This document shows, piece after piece, positions 49,441 to 58,611 of a stretch of 64,000 nucleotides of DNA. This DNA comes from Methylophilus rhizosphaerae (GTDB lineage Bacteria; Pseudomonadota; Gammaproteobacteria; Burkholderiales; Methylophilaceae), in the NCBI RefSeq assembly GCF_900100975.1, contig NZ_FNFX01000002.1, forward strand, positions 186,001-250,000. The letters run 5' to 3'. Position 1 is the stretch's first letter. Each line of letters begins with the position of its first letter. The translations under genes were made by a program, and so were the position numbers. Under the pieces are notes generated by a model. It did not search any database. It saw only the letters and a program-made list of their open reading frames with translations, and had not been told where the DNA came from.

Positions 49441-50832
49441 ATGTTGAAAAAATTGCTGGGGGCCATGTCAGTCCGGATTTTCCTTATCACCGCCATCGGC
49501 ATTGTACTGACAGCCATGGTCGTCAATATACTGGGACAGCGTGACTCACGTGAAAATGAATCCCAGCTGCGGGACCAGTTTGCCTTTGACCGCGTGGAAA
49601 GCATCATTCGTATCCTTGAAGTCACGGTTCCCGAGAAGCGTTCAGAAATTCAGGATGTCTTCAAGCGCATGGGCAGTTCCATGACGCTAAACGTCACGCC
49701 CCCTCCAAATACACAATCACTGCCATTGCCGCTGGAATTAGCCAACCTGAATGAATTATTGGTTCCGGAGATTGCCGACCTGGTCAGCATTACGCGCGCC
49801 GGCAATTGCGCACAACGCAACGGCCCTCCGCCCGTACCATCCAATCTGGGGCCACCGCAGTCCCGCAACCGGAGCTATTGCCTGATGGTCTATACGCATC
49901 TGCAGGACAGCACTCCCGTCCTGATCCAGCTGCGTTACGGCGGACACCGCTCGCCCGCCGCGCACCCACCTGCCGAACGCGGTCCGTTGACGATTTTCCT
50001 GGTTCTGCTGGGGCTCATTACCATCATCTGGGTCGTTGCCTCCGTGGCCACCCAGCCCTTGCGTAAACTGGCCAATGCGGCGTTGCAGCTAGCCCACAAT
50101 ATTGAGCACCCGCCTTTACCTGAAAATGAAGGCTCCACCGAAGTACGCCATGCCGCCAAAGCGTTTAATGAAATGCAGCGCAGCATTGTCAACCATATGC
50201 AGGAGCGTGGCTTTATCCTAGGTGCGATTGCACATGACCTGCAGACACCTCTCACCCGCTTGCGACTGCGTCTGGAAAAAGTCAAAGACACTGACCTCAA
50301 GCAGGACCTGATCAAAGACCTGACCGCCACCCAGGAAATGGTACGGGAAGGCCTGGATTTTGCACGCCTGTGCAGTGAGCATATCGATAAAAACCGGGTA
50401 GACCTGACCGCGCTGGCAACCGCCGTATGTGATGATTTTGAAGATGCAGGCCACTCCATTCGCAAAACCCTGCCTGCTACCCCCATCACCATCATGGGGT
50501 CGGCCCATCTGCTCACACGCTGTCTCAATAACCTGCTGGGCAATGCCATTCATTACGCACAATCGCCGGCACTCGTGCTGGAAACCAGAGAGACACATAT
50601 TTTGTGCACGATTTCTGATGACGGTCCTGGCATTCCCGAACAGGAACTGGAAACCGTGCTGGAACCCTTCCGCCGGGTGGAAGATTCACGTTCACGCCAA
50701 ACTGGTGGCACCGGTTTGGGCTTGTCCATTGCGCGCATGATTGTGGAAAAGCATGGCGGCCGTATGACCTTGAGCAACAAACCTGCACCGGCCTCCGGCC
50801 TGGTCATTCATATCGAATTGCCGATCAGCTAA
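49441..50832 (+). CDS. Sensor histidine kinase
   Basis: This inner-membrane kinase has 463 residues: membrane helices at about 11-30 and 183-203, a periplasmic loop of about 150 residues with two cysteines (C123, C147) and a Pro-rich part, then HAMP, and a dimerisation helix with phospho-acceptor H265 in GAIAHDLQTPLTRLRLR. The ATPase has the N box NNLLGNAIHYA, DDGPGIPEQE, and GGTGLGLSIARMI. It belongs with the response regulator upstream. The stimulus cannot be inferred. Confidence 0.93.
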   Translation: MLKKLLGAMSVRIFLITAIGIVLTAMVVNILGQRDSRENESQLRDQFAFDRVESIIRILEVTVPEKRSEIQDVFKRMGSSMTLNVTPPPNTQSLPLPLELANLNELLVPEIADLVSITRAGNCAQRNGPPPVPSNLGPPQSRNRSYCLMVYTHLQDSTPVLIQLRYGGHRSPAAHPPAERGPLTIFLVLLGLITIIWVVASVATQPLRKLANAALQLAHNIEHPPLPENEGSTEVRHAAKAFNEMQRSIVNHMQERGFILGAIAHDLQTPLTRLRLRLEKVKDTDLKQDLIKDLTATQEMVREGLDFARLCSEHIDKNRVDLTALATAVCDDFEDAGHSIRKTLPATPITIMGSAHLLTRCLNNLLGNAIHYAQSPALVLETRETHILCTISDDGPGIPEQELETVLEPFRRVEDSRSRQTGGTGLGLSIARMIVEKHGGRMTLSNKPAPASGLVIHIELPIS

Positions 50833-50854
50833 CCATACCTGCATCAATTTTATA

Positions 50855-50884
50855 TTGATGTCCCTTACCGGCACAGTGTAGACT
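50855..50884 (+). promoter_or_regulatory. tRNA-Ser promoter
   Basis: TTGATG (50855-50860) and TAGACT (50879-50884) are spaced by 18 bases, about 57 bases upstream of the tRNA. The -35 box overlaps a small hairpin (CATCAAT/ATTGATG, 50842-50860) after the kinase gene. Confidence 0.55.
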
Positions 50885-50940
50885 AGCGCCCTTGCCAGGC
50901 AATCGTCGCCAGATCATTGCCGTTATGTGCAAATCAAACA

Positions 50941-51031
50941 GGAGAAGTGGCAGAGCTGGTTGAATGTACCTGACTCGAAATCAGGCATACGTGAAAGCGT
51001 ATCGGGGGTTCGAATCCCCCCTTCTCCGCCA
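50941..51031 (+). tRNA. tRNA-Ser(CGA), with encoded CCA
   Basis: The acceptor stem GGAGAAG (50941-50947) pairs with CTTCTCC (51021-51027), followed by G and the encoded CCA. The anticodon loop CTCGAAA, between CCTGA and TCAGG, gives anticodon CGA, which reads UCG. The long variable arm (CATACGTGAAAGCGTAT) is typical of tRNA-Ser, and the T loop is GGTTCGAATCC. Confidence 0.97.
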
Positions 51032-51178
51032 GATTACAAATATTTCTCAGTCATTGACTGCCAGCAGAAGCTCTTCCCTTTACAATAACAGGCAAGCATC
51101 GCTGCAAACGGCATGCTGAATCGCTCCATCCACATAGATACTCCCGACTTATCGCAGTTTTTATTGAGGTGAGATCAA

Positions 51179-52072
51179 TTGCCATTAACACTTCCCAACC
51201 TGCCCAGCCTTATCCACGAAACACGCAACGCCATCGCCATTTTCGATGAAACTGACCGGCTACATTACGCCAATCCGGCTTTCCGCGCAGCGCTGCATCT
51301 GGCTGAAGAAGACTATCCGACCTGGGTAGAGCTGATGCGCCGGGGTTGGCAAACCAGTACCGGGACACATATCACCTCCTGCAACGGCGATTTCGAGAAA
51401 TGGCTGTCATCGGCGCTATCGCGGCGGGGCAAACTTCCCTTCCGTGGTTTTGAAACCAGCCTGCATGATGGTCGCTGGATATGGGTGACCGAAACCGTTG
51501 ATGCGCATGGATGGATGTTGTATATCGGCGTCGAAATCACTTCACTGGCGACGGAAGGCCGCGAGCTGCGCAGCGATCGTGACGTGGCTCTCAGGGCCTC
51601 GCAAACCGATGAACTGACCGGCATTGCCAACCGCCGTTATATGATGCAACGCCTGGACAACATGGTCTCGAACAGGATTCAGGGTTGCGTTGCCATACTG
51701 GATATTGATCACTTCAAATCCATTAACGATGCCTATGGCCATGCAGGTGGTGATGCAGTGCTGGTGGATTTTGCCCGTAAGGTTGGCCATTCAGTACGTC
51801 GGGGTGATGATTTCGGCCGGATTGGCGGCGAGGAGTTTCTTTTTCTGCTGCCTGATATTGAAGTAGATAATGCCGGGCAATTACTGGATCGTATCCGGCA
51901 CACGCTTCTTGACGCCTGCCCCATACTGCAGGCACCGGAATTCCGATATACCGTATCTATCGGAATCACCGCCATTCAGGCCGGCGACAGCACTCAAAGC
52001 CTCTTATCCCGTGCCGACAAGGCTTGCTACGAAGCCAAAAGACAGGGCCGGAATCGCTCTGTCTGCATGTGA
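51179..52072 (+). CDS. Diguanylate cyclase with N-terminal PAS domain
   Basis: This enzyme makes the second messenger c-di-GMP. The 297 residues comprise a PAS-like sensor domain (about 10-125; AIFDETDRLHYANPAFRAAL), a short linker, and a GGDEF domain with DELTGIANRR, DIDHFKSIND and the active-site GGEEF (216-220). RRGD (207-210) five residues upstream is a product-inhibition I-site. There is no membrane helix, so it is cytosolic. Translation appears to start at TTG, with GAGGTGAG well placed. A ligand for the PAS domain is not evident. Confidence 0.93.
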   Translation: MPLTLPNLPSLIHETRNAIAIFDETDRLHYANPAFRAALHLAEEDYPTWVELMRRGWQTSTGTHITSCNGDFEKWLSSALSRRGKLPFRGFETSLHDGRWIWVTETVDAHGWMLYIGVEITSLATEGRELRSDRDVALRASQTDELTGIANRRYMMQRLDNMVSNRIQGCVAILDIDHFKSINDAYGHAGGDAVLVDFARKVGHSVRRGDDFGRIGGEEFLFLLPDIEVDNAGQLLDRIRHTLLDACPILQAPEFRYTVSIGITAIQAGDSTQSLLSRADKACYEAKRQGRNRSVCM

Positions 52073-52212
52073 CATAGGCCTATCTGTATAGAAATTCAGG
52101 CTAACTAGCTTACGAACTGCTTTCCAGCGTTTGTTTAGCCGTTCGCTGATCACACCCGGAGAGAAACGAGCAATACACTGAGGTAGAATTTAAAACGGTG
52201 CCGCAATACAGA

Positions 52213-52764
52213 TTATGCTTCCCGTAACGCCCTGATTTCCGGCAAATTACGCCACCAGCCGTAGACATCCATACCACAACCGAACACATAGCGATTCGGG
52301 ACAATTAAGCCGATGACATCCGCCTGCAGAGGCTTTTCCAGGCCATTGTCTTTTTCAGTCAATACGGCAGTTACCACCTCTCTGGCTCCAGCCTGCTGGC
52401 AATGATGCACCACTTCAGCCAGGGTGATACCTTCATCCAGGATATCGTCCAGCACAACCACGGTCTGGCCTGTCAAATCCAGCTCCGGTAATTTAGTCCA
52501 GACAATTCCGCTACCTGTTATACCGTGATAACGGTTTGCCTGCAGGTAATCAAGCCGGGCCGGCAGTTGTAACCTGTGCATCAATTGCCCGGCCAGGTAA
52601 ACGCCACCACGCATCACGCATAGTAATATCACTGGCTGACCTGACAGCTTCTCCTGCAGCACGCTCGCCATACGGTCCAGCGCCTGCTCCACTTCAGCCA
52701 CTGAAAAAACAATATCAGACTGCGATAACCAGTGATCAGGAGATTGGGCATGCGGATCGGTCAT
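52213..52764 (-). CDS. hpt: Hypoxanthine(-guanine) phosphoribosyltransferase
   Basis: It salvages hypoxanthine or guanine with PRPP. The 183 residues have the PRPP loop VVVLDDILDEGITL, the early motif VMRGGVYLAGQLM, and the C-terminal base-binding segment GCGMDVYGWWRNLPEI. Hypoxanthine-specific enzymes of this short type are common in betaproteobacteria. It lies 8 bases after galU. Confidence 0.9.
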   Translation of the reverse strand: MTDPHAQSPDHWLSQSDIVFSVAEVEQALDRMASVLQEKLSGQPVILLCVMRGGVYLAGQLMHRLQLPARLDYLQANRYHGITGSGIVWTKLPELDLTGQTVVVLDDILDEGITLAEVVHHCQQAGAREVVTAVLTEKDNGLEKPLQADVIGLIVPNRYVFGCGMDVYGWWRNLPEIRALREA

Positions 52765-52772
52765 GATTGCTC

Positions 52773-53642
52773 TTAGAGTTTCAGTGTTTTCAGGTAATCT
52801 TTAAAGCTGGCAGCAATTTCAGGATGTTGCAAACCCAGTTCGACGTTGGCCTGCATAAAGCCCAGCTTGCTGCCGCAATCATAGCGCTTGCCTTTGTAGC
52901 GGTAGGCTTTTACCTTTTCATATTTCATCAGGGCTGAAATACCATCCGTCAGCTGGATCTCCCCGCCCTTACCAGGTTGAACGTGCTCAAGGCAGTCAAA
53001 GATACGTGGGGTTAATACATAACGCCCCACCACAGCCAGGTTGGAAGGTGCTTCTTCCGGCTTTGGTTTTTCCACCATGCCTTTCACTTCCAGCAAATCA
53101 TCGGATTCCGGCACGGCATCCACCACGCCATAACTGCTGGTTTCTTCAGGGGCAACGGTTTCAATACCCAGAATCGAACATTGATGCTTCTCGTAAACAT
53201 TCACCATTTGCCTGGTAATGGAAACATCCCCGCACAGCAAGTCATCCGCGAGCAATACGGCAAAAGGTTCATCGCCGACCACTGGCTTGGCGCATAACAC
53301 AGCATGACCGAGGCCGAGTGCCTGGGACTGGCGGATAAAGATACAACTGACTTCCTTGGGCAAAATACTGTGCACGACATTCAGCAGTTTCTGTTTATTG
53401 GCCGCTTCCAGTTCGGACTCCAGCTCGTAAGCCTTGTCAAAATGATCCTCAATGGAGCGCTTGTTACGGCCGGTAATGAAAATCAGCTCTGTTATCCCTG
53501 CCGCAACGGCTTCCTCTACCGCATATTGGATCAGTGGTTTATCAACGACAGGCAACATTTCCTTGGGACTGGCTTTGGTGGCGGGCAGGAAGCGAGTACC
53601 TAAGCCGGCCACCGGAAATACTGCTTTTGTAATTTTTTTCAT
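52773..53642 (-). CDS. galU: UTP-glucose-1-phosphate uridylyltransferase
   Basis: It makes UDP-glucose for polysaccharides and lipopolysaccharide. The 289 residues contain the nucleotide loop [21 protein letters not shown], then [19 protein letters not shown] and [14 protein letters not shown]-like [13 protein letters not shown] chose the ATG at 53642 because AGGA lies 7 bases upstream; the ATG at 53648 is too close. It is the first gene of a pair with hpt. Confidence 0.95.
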   Translation of the reverse strand: MKKITKAVFPVAGLGTRFLPATKASPKEMLPVVDKPLIQYAVEEAVAAGITELIFITGRNKRSIEDHFDKAYELESELEAANKQKLLNVVHSILPKEVSCIFIRQSQALGLGHAVLCAKPVVGDEPFAVLLADDLLCGDVSITRQMVNVYEKHQCSILGIETVAPEETSSYGVVDAVPESDDLLEVKGMVEKPKPEEAPSNLAVVGRYVLTPRIFDCLEHVQPGKGGEIQLTDGISALMKYEKVKAYRYKGKRYDCGSKLGFMQANVELGLQHPEIAASFKDYLKTLKL

Positions 53643-53785
53643 GGGCATATCCTAAATCAATTGTAGTTATCAAATCATTAACGGTTGTCTGACAGCAGGC
53701 CTGTAAAATAAATTTCAATCTTCATTGAATTTTAGCAAAATCATCATCCTTGTCAGCCATCCTCCAGTGATTCAATAGCTATTCA

Positions 53786-55819
53786 TCATTTCAAATCATC
53801 TACCTCAGCGCCAAACGCCTGCAGCTTGAGCTTTTTCAGCTGGTCACGGTATTGTGCCGCCTTTTCAAACTCCAGGTTTTTAGCCGCATCATGCATGGCT
53901 TTTTCTACACGTTTCAGCTCTTTGGTCAGCGCTTTCTCGCTCATGCTTTCGTAGCTGGCCTGCTCCTGGGCCGCTTTGCGCTCGCGTTGTGCTTCATCTT
54001 TGTCATAAACGCCATCAATAATGTCCTTGATCCGCTTGGTGACGCCTTTGGGCGTAATGCCATGCTCGGCATTGAATGCCTGCTGGATAGTGCGCCGGCG
54101 TTCGGCCTCATCCATGGCCAGTTTCATGCTGCGGGTGATCTTGTTGGCGTAAAAAATCACTTTACCGTTCAGGTTACGGGCTGCGCGGCCTGCGGTTTGA
54201 ATCAGTGAGCGTTCTGAACGCAGGAAGCCCTCCTTGTCGGCATCCAGTACCGCCACCAGCGAGACCTCCGGAATATCCAGCCCTTCACGCAGCAGGTTAA
54301 TGCCCACCAGCACATCAAACTCACCCAGGCGCAGATCGCGGATAATTTCCACGCGTTCCACAGTTTCAATATCACTGTGCAGGTAGCGTACCTTGACACC
54401 ATGTTCGGTCAGGTAGTCGGTCAAGTCCTCTGCCATGCGCTTGGTCAGTGTCGTCGTCAATACGCGCTCACCAACCGCTACCCGCTGCCTGATTTCGCCC
54501 AGCAGATCATCCACCTGCGTATCGGCCGGCTTGACAATGATTTCCGGGTCCACCAGCCCGGTCGGTCGCGCAATCATTTCCACAACCTGTTGCTGGTGGT
54601 TCTTTTCATAATCCGCCGGCGTAGCAGACACAAACACGCACTGGCGCATAATGCGTTCAAATTCTTCAAACTTGAGCGGCCGGTTATCCATGGCTGAAGG
54701 CAGGCGCCAGCCATAATCCACCAAGTTGGCTTTACGTGAACGGTCACCCAGGTACATGCCACCAATTTGCGGCACGGTGACATGGCTTTCATCAATAATC
54801 ATCAATGCCTGTTGAGGCAGATAATCAATCAGTGTCGGCGGTGGATCGCCGGGATTACGCCCAGTCAAATGCCGGCTGTAGTTTTCAATGCCTTTGCAGA
54901 AACCGATTTCATTCAGCATTTCCAGGTCGAACCGCGTGCGCTGTTCAATACGTTGCGCTTCCACCAGCTTGTTTTCACTCAGGAAGAAACTGACACGGTC
55001 GCGCAGTTCCACTTTAATCGTTTCCATGGCGCGCACGGTCGCTTCACGCGCCGTCACATAATGGCTGGAAGGGAAAATGCGGAAGTTATGGATTTTGTTG
55101 AAAATCTGCCCGGTCAGCGGGTCAAATAGCTGGATACTATCGATTTCATCATCAAACAGGCTGATACGTACCGCTGTTTCACTGTTTTCAGACGGAAACA
55201 CATCAATAATATCTCCACGCACACGGAAGCAGCCCCGGCCAAAATCAAAGTCATTGCGGTCATATTGCATACTGATCAGATGCGCCACAATATCCTTCTG
55301 CGAGATTTTCTTGCCCAGATGGATATGCAGCACCATGCCGTGATACTCGCCAGGATCACCAATACCGTAAATGGCAGAGACTGTCGCCACAATCACCGCA
55401 TCTTCGCGTTCCAGCAACGCCTTGGTCGCAGACAGCCGCATCTGTTCGATATGGTCGTTAATGCTGGAATCTTTTTCGATAAACAGGTCGCGCGAAGGCA
55501 CATAGGCTTCCGGCTGATAGTAATCGTAGTAACTGACGAAATACTCCACCGCATTATTGGGGAAAAACTCACGGAACTCGCTATACAACTGCGCAGCCAG
55601 GGTTTTGTTAGGCGCCATCACAATGGCCGGTTTGCCGGTACGCGCAATCACGTTGGCCATGGTATAGGTTTTACCGGAACCGGTGACACCCAGCAAAGTC
55701 TGGAATTTCAGGCCACCCTCAATGCCTCGGGTCAGTTTCTCAATGGCCTGAGGCTGGTCACCAGCGGGCGGAAACGGCTGGTGTAACTCATATTTGCTAC
55801 CTGGAAAAGTGACGATCAC
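53786..55819 (-). CDS. uvrB: UvrABC excinuclease subunit B
   Basis: UvrB is the damage-verifying helicase of nucleotide excision repair. The 677 residues have the Walker A GVTGSGKT, the beta-hairpin region [22 protein letters not shown] (bases near 55440-55510), helicase motifs IDESH and TAGRAARN, and the C-terminal UVR motif [21 protein letters not shown]-type that binds UvrC. Length and order are standard. It ends 137 bases before galU starts its own unit. Confidence 0.98.
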   Translation of the reverse strand: MIVTFPGSKYELHQPFPPAGDQPQAIEKLTRGIEGGLKFQTLLGVTGSGKTYTMANVIARTGKPAIVMAPNKTLAAQLYSEFREFFPNNAVEYFVSYYDYYQPEAYVPSRDLFIEKDSSINDHIEQMRLSATKALLEREDAVIVATVSAIYGIGDPGEYHGMVLHIHLGKKISQKDIVAHLISMQYDRNDFDFGRGCFRVRGDIIDVFPSENSETAVRISLFDDEIDSIQLFDPLTGQIFNKIHNFRIFPSSHYVTAREATVRAMETIKVELRDRVSFFLSENKLVEAQRIEQRTRFDLEMLNEIGFCKGIENYSRHLTGRNPGDPPPTLIDYLPQQALMIIDESHVTVPQIGGMYLGDRSRKANLVDYGWRLPSAMDNRPLKFEEFERIMRQCVFVSATPADYEKNHQQQVVEMIARPTGLVDPEIIVKPADTQVDDLLGEIRQRVAVGERVLTTTLTKRMAEDLTDYLTEHGVKVRYLHSDIETVERVEIIRDLRLGEFDVLVGINLLREGLDIPEVSLVAVLDADKEGFLRSERSLIQTAGRAARNLNGKVIFYANKITRSMKLAMDEAERRRTIQQAFNAEHGITPKGVTKRIKDIIDGVYDKDEAQRERKAAQEQASYESMSEKALTKELKRVEKAMHDAAKNLEFEKAAQYRDQLKKLKLQAFGAEVDDLK

Positions 55820-56201
55820 AACAACAATCTGGGAATAGTCGAGGGGTTTATTCTAAACTGTTTTCATTACCTCAGGCGCGGGATTTACAATTTACGTGAC
55901 CGGCCGGTGTCTCATCATCTGCATGCATGCCAACAGTACAATACAAGGCAGCATGGCAGGCCCTGCACCACGTCTCGCAACATAAACTGTCACCGCCAAA
56001 CTGAACCGTTGCCGGCATCGACTTCCCCTCATTCTCCCCAGGATAAAAAGGCTACCGGAAACAATGATTTAAACAGGGATTAAAAACCCTGCGCACCGGC
56101 TTCCACGCCAACTGGTTTTTGCGTAAAATATTTTGTTTTCATTTTTTGCAGGCCTTTCGTTCTGGCCTGTTTGTGTCACTACGATCAACAAGGAAGCCAT
56201 C
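55820..56201. other. Intergenic region between uvrB and the aminotransferase gene
   Basis: This is 382 bases without a convincing gene. It is the divergent control region of uvrB (minus) and the aminotransferase (plus). A small stem CAGGG/CCCTG around ATTAAAAA lies near 56074-56091. An AT-rich stretch with TAAAAT near 56124 may be the -10 of the aminotransferase. I see no repeat or RNA gene here. Confidence 0.5.
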
Positions 56202-57413
56202 TTGAGCAAACCTGCCGCCAGCGTGCTATCTGCGCGTGTTTTATCCATCAAAGAATCCCCTACTTTAGCGATTACTGCCAAAGCAGCCAGATATAAAGCC
56301 GAAGGTCGCCCTATTATTGGCCTGGCGGCGGGGGAACCAGATTTTGATACGCCACAGCATATTAAAGATGCAGCGAAAGCCGCGATCGATGCGGGTTACA
56401 CCAAATACACACCGGTCAGCGGCATCCCGGCGCTGAAAAAGGCCATCGTCAACAAATTCAAAAACGAGAATGGTTTTGACTATGCAGTAAATGAAGTAAT
56501 TGTCGGTGTAGGTGGCAAGCAAACCATTTTTAACTTGTGCCTGGCGGTATTAAACGCGGGGGATGAAGTGATTATCCCCGCGCCTTACTGGGTCAGCTAT
56601 GCCGATATCGCGCTGGTGGCAGAAGCCAAGCCAGTAGTATTGGAATGTGGCATTGAACAGGGCTTTAAATTACTGCCAGCGCAACTGGAAGCGGCCATTA
56701 CCCCGAAAACCAAACTGGTCATGTTTAACTCCCCTTCCAACCCGACCGGCGCGGTCTACTCCCTGCAAGAATTGAAAGCGCTGGGCGAAGTATTGCTCAA
56801 ACATCCGCATGTACTGATCGCCACTGACGACATGTATGAGCACGTCAACCTGAGTGGCCAGCCTTTCCACAACATCCTGAATGCAACACCCGGCCTGAAA
56901 GATCGCTGCATTGTGTTGAACGGCGTGTCCAAAGCCTACTCCATGACCGGCTGGCGTATTGGTTATGCGGCTGGCCCGGCCTATATCATCAAGGCGATGG
57001 AAATCCTGCAAAGCCAGTCCACCAGCAACCCGACATCCATCTCCCAATATGCAGCAGAAGCGGCCCTGAGTGGCTCGCAGGACTGTATCAAACCGATGGT
57101 GACCGCGTTCCGTGAGCGCCACGAATATGTGGTCAACCGCTTCAATGCCATGCCTGGCTTGAGTTGCCTGATGGCGGGTGGCGCATTCTATGCTTTCCCG
57201 GATGCGCGCCAGGCGATTGCCAATTTGCATAAAACCGGCAAAATCAGGGAAACCACGGACATGGCATTCGCTGAATATTTACTGGAAGAACATAATGTCG
57301 CCGTTGTGCCTGGTTCTGCCTTTGGTGCTGAAGGTTATTTCCGTATTTCGTTTGCCACCAGCATGGAAAACCTGCGCGAAGCATTAGACCGTATCGAAAA
57401 AGCGCTGGCTTAA
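56202..57413 (+). CDS. Aspartate aminotransferase, class I (AspC/AAT type)
   Basis: This PLP enzyme transfers amino groups between aspartate and 2-oxoglutarate. The 403 residues are of the Ib subgroup: SARVLSIKESPT, GLAAGEPDFDTP, NSPSNPTGAVY, the PLP lysine in VLNGVSKAYSMTGWRIGYA, and the substrate Arg in FRISFA. The start is a TTG at 56202, 6 bases after AAGGAA; the longer frame from 56133 has no ribosome site. Some enzymes of this group also transaminate prephenate. A terminator follows closely. Confidence 0.93.
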   Translation: MSKPAASVLSARVLSIKESPTLAITAKAARYKAEGRPIIGLAAGEPDFDTPQHIKDAAKAAIDAGYTKYTPVSGIPALKKAIVNKFKNENGFDYAVNEVIVGVGGKQTIFNLCLAVLNAGDEVIIPAPYWVSYADIALVAEAKPVVLECGIEQGFKLLPAQLEAAITPKTKLVMFNSPSNPTGAVYSLQELKALGEVLLKHPHVLIATDDMYEHVNLSGQPFHNILNATPGLKDRCIVLNGVSKAYSMTGWRIGYAAGPAYIIKAMEILQSQSTSNPTSISQYAAEAALSGSQDCIKPMVTAFRERHEYVVNRFNAMPGLSCLMAGGAFYAFPDARQAIANLHKTGKIRETTDMAFAEYLLEEHNVAVVPGSAFGAEGYFRISFATSMENLREALDRIEKALA

Positions 57414-57426
57414 AAATCACCGCCCA

Positions 57427-57456
57427 ATAAAAAAGCGCCACCAGGCGCTTTTTTAT
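57427..57456. terminator. Bidirectional intrinsic terminator
   Basis: AAAAGCGCC (57431-57439) pairs with GGCGCTTTT (57444-57452) around ACCA, with A-rich and T-rich flanks on both sides. It serves the aminotransferase gene and the converging retention-module-like gene. Confidence 0.88.
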
Positions 57457-57473
57457 TTTCAACCGAATTTAAA

Positions 57474-58055
57474 CTATTCATTCAGGAAGTCTTTTAACGG
57501 GCTCTGTGGCAAGCCAATATCCACTGACGCAGATGTTTGTGTCAGCAGGTCTGCAACTTCCCCGACAGACATGCCCTGTGATGGCAAAATGGTCTGGCTA
57601 TCTGAAGATACCAGCACATCATGGATATTCAACGCCTCTTCCTGGCCGTTTCCCGACCACAAAGACTCCGACACTGAAGGATGCATAATGGAAACAAATG
57701 CGGCCGGATCCTCTTGCAGTATGGAAGCCAGCGGTGGTGACAACTCCACAACATCATCCAGTTGCAATGTCGCCAGCACATGCTGAACAACAGCCGGATT
57801 GACGGCCTGCTCACTCATATCCATCATGCCGGAAGAAGCAAGTAACACGTCTGACAGCCGGATGGTTTGTTGCTCGGCAAACTGCATCATCTCGCCATCA
57901 GGGGTCTGTATGGCAAGCCGGGAGCCGGTGGCGATCACCAACTGGTCACCATCATGCAAACTGTCGCCAGCCTTGAGCAATACATGCTGGCCATGTGCAT
58001 CCACAATTTCTGCCATACCGGTCAGGCCTGTCACTTTTCCTAAAACTGTACGCAT
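57474..58055 (-). CDS. Stand-alone protein resembling an adhesin retention module
   Basis: This 193-residue protein has no signal peptide or membrane helix. Its first about 75 residues (GKVTGLTGMAEIVDAHGQ, then LKAGDSLHDGDQLVIATGSRLAIQTPDGEMMQ) follow the pattern of the N-terminal retention module of large LapA-type adhesins, which holds them in the outer membrane. In adhesins this leads into thousands of residues of repeats and a secretion signal; here the chain stops after an acidic, Ser/Asp-rich tail. No adhesin, lapBCE-type transporter or protease is next to it. The ATG at 58055 follows AGGAGAAG. It may be a remnant or a small independent protein. Confidence 0.7.
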   Translation of the reverse strand: MRTVLGKVTGLTGMAEIVDAHGQHVLLKAGDSLHDGDQLVIATGSRLAIQTPDGEMMQFAEQQTIRLSDVLLASSGMMDMSEQAVNPAVVQHVLATLQLDDVVELSPPLASILQEDPAAFVSIMHPSVSESLWSGNGQEEALNIHDVLVSSDSQTILPSQGMSVGEVADLLTQTSASVDIGLPQSPLKDFLNE

Positions 58056-58232
58056 ACTCTTCTCCTGTAGGCGTTCATTATAAATGATCTTTCCGGGGGA
58101 AAGAATTGACCCATTCGGGTAAATTGAGCACGGTTCCCCCATGCAAATCCCTTGACTTTTCCACACAGTCCAGACCAGAAACAACGATTTAAAGTGCCTC
58201 TCAAGAAATATAAAGAAATTCGCAAAAAGTGG

Positions 58233-58261
58233 TTGACCAAGGGGCGAGGTCTCAGTAATAT
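58233..58261 (+). promoter_or_regulatory. tRNA-Asn promoter
   Basis: TTGACC (58233-58238) and TAATAT (58256-58261) are spaced by 17 bases, a near-consensus sigma-70 promoter, 25 bases upstream of the tRNA. It is the best promoter in the window. Confidence 0.8.
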
Positions 58262-58285
58262 AGCGCCTTCACACGAACTACCGAT

Positions 58286-58361
58286 TCCTCAATAGCTCAG
58301 TCGGTAGAGCGCCGGACTGTTAATCCGTAGGTCCCTGGTTCGAGCCCAGGTTGAGGAGCCA
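58286..58361 (+). tRNA. tRNA-Asn(GTT), with encoded CCA
   Basis: The acceptor stem TCCTCAA (58286-58292) pairs with TTGAGGA (58351-58357), followed by G and the encoded CCA. The anticodon loop CTGTTAA gives anticodon GTT, which reads AAU and AAC. The D arm AGCTCAGTCGGTAGAGC and T loop GGTTCGAGCCC are standard. No integrated element follows it. Confidence 0.98.
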
Positions 58362-58365
58362 AATA

Positions 58366-58396
58366 AAAAAAGCCTTGCATTTTTGCAAGGCTTTTT
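58366..58396 (+). terminator. Intrinsic terminator after tRNA-Asn
   Basis: AGCCTTGCA (58371-58379) pairs with TGCAAGGCT (58384-58392), with A6 before and T5 at the end. It lies 9 bases after the tRNA. Confidence 0.88.
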
Positions 58397-58611
58397 GCTT
58401 TCCTGCAGCCAGGGTCAAATCAAATAATCGCCTGAAAACCTCCGCGCATGCAACTATCTTTACCAAATGAACTCAATGTAATAAACCCGAGACAGTCGTA
58501 GCAGATTTGCGACCAACTTTGCAATATCTCCCCTATTTCTAATATGATACTCAAGGGGCCATCCAAAGTGGCAGTGTGTCCTCGCCGGTTTACGCTCTTC
58601 AAAGGATAAGA

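Noticed and set aside
50941-58361. tRNA genes as phage or island attachment sites
   Set aside because: No integrase and no repeat of the tRNA 3' end follow either tRNA; flanking genes are ordinary housekeeping genes.
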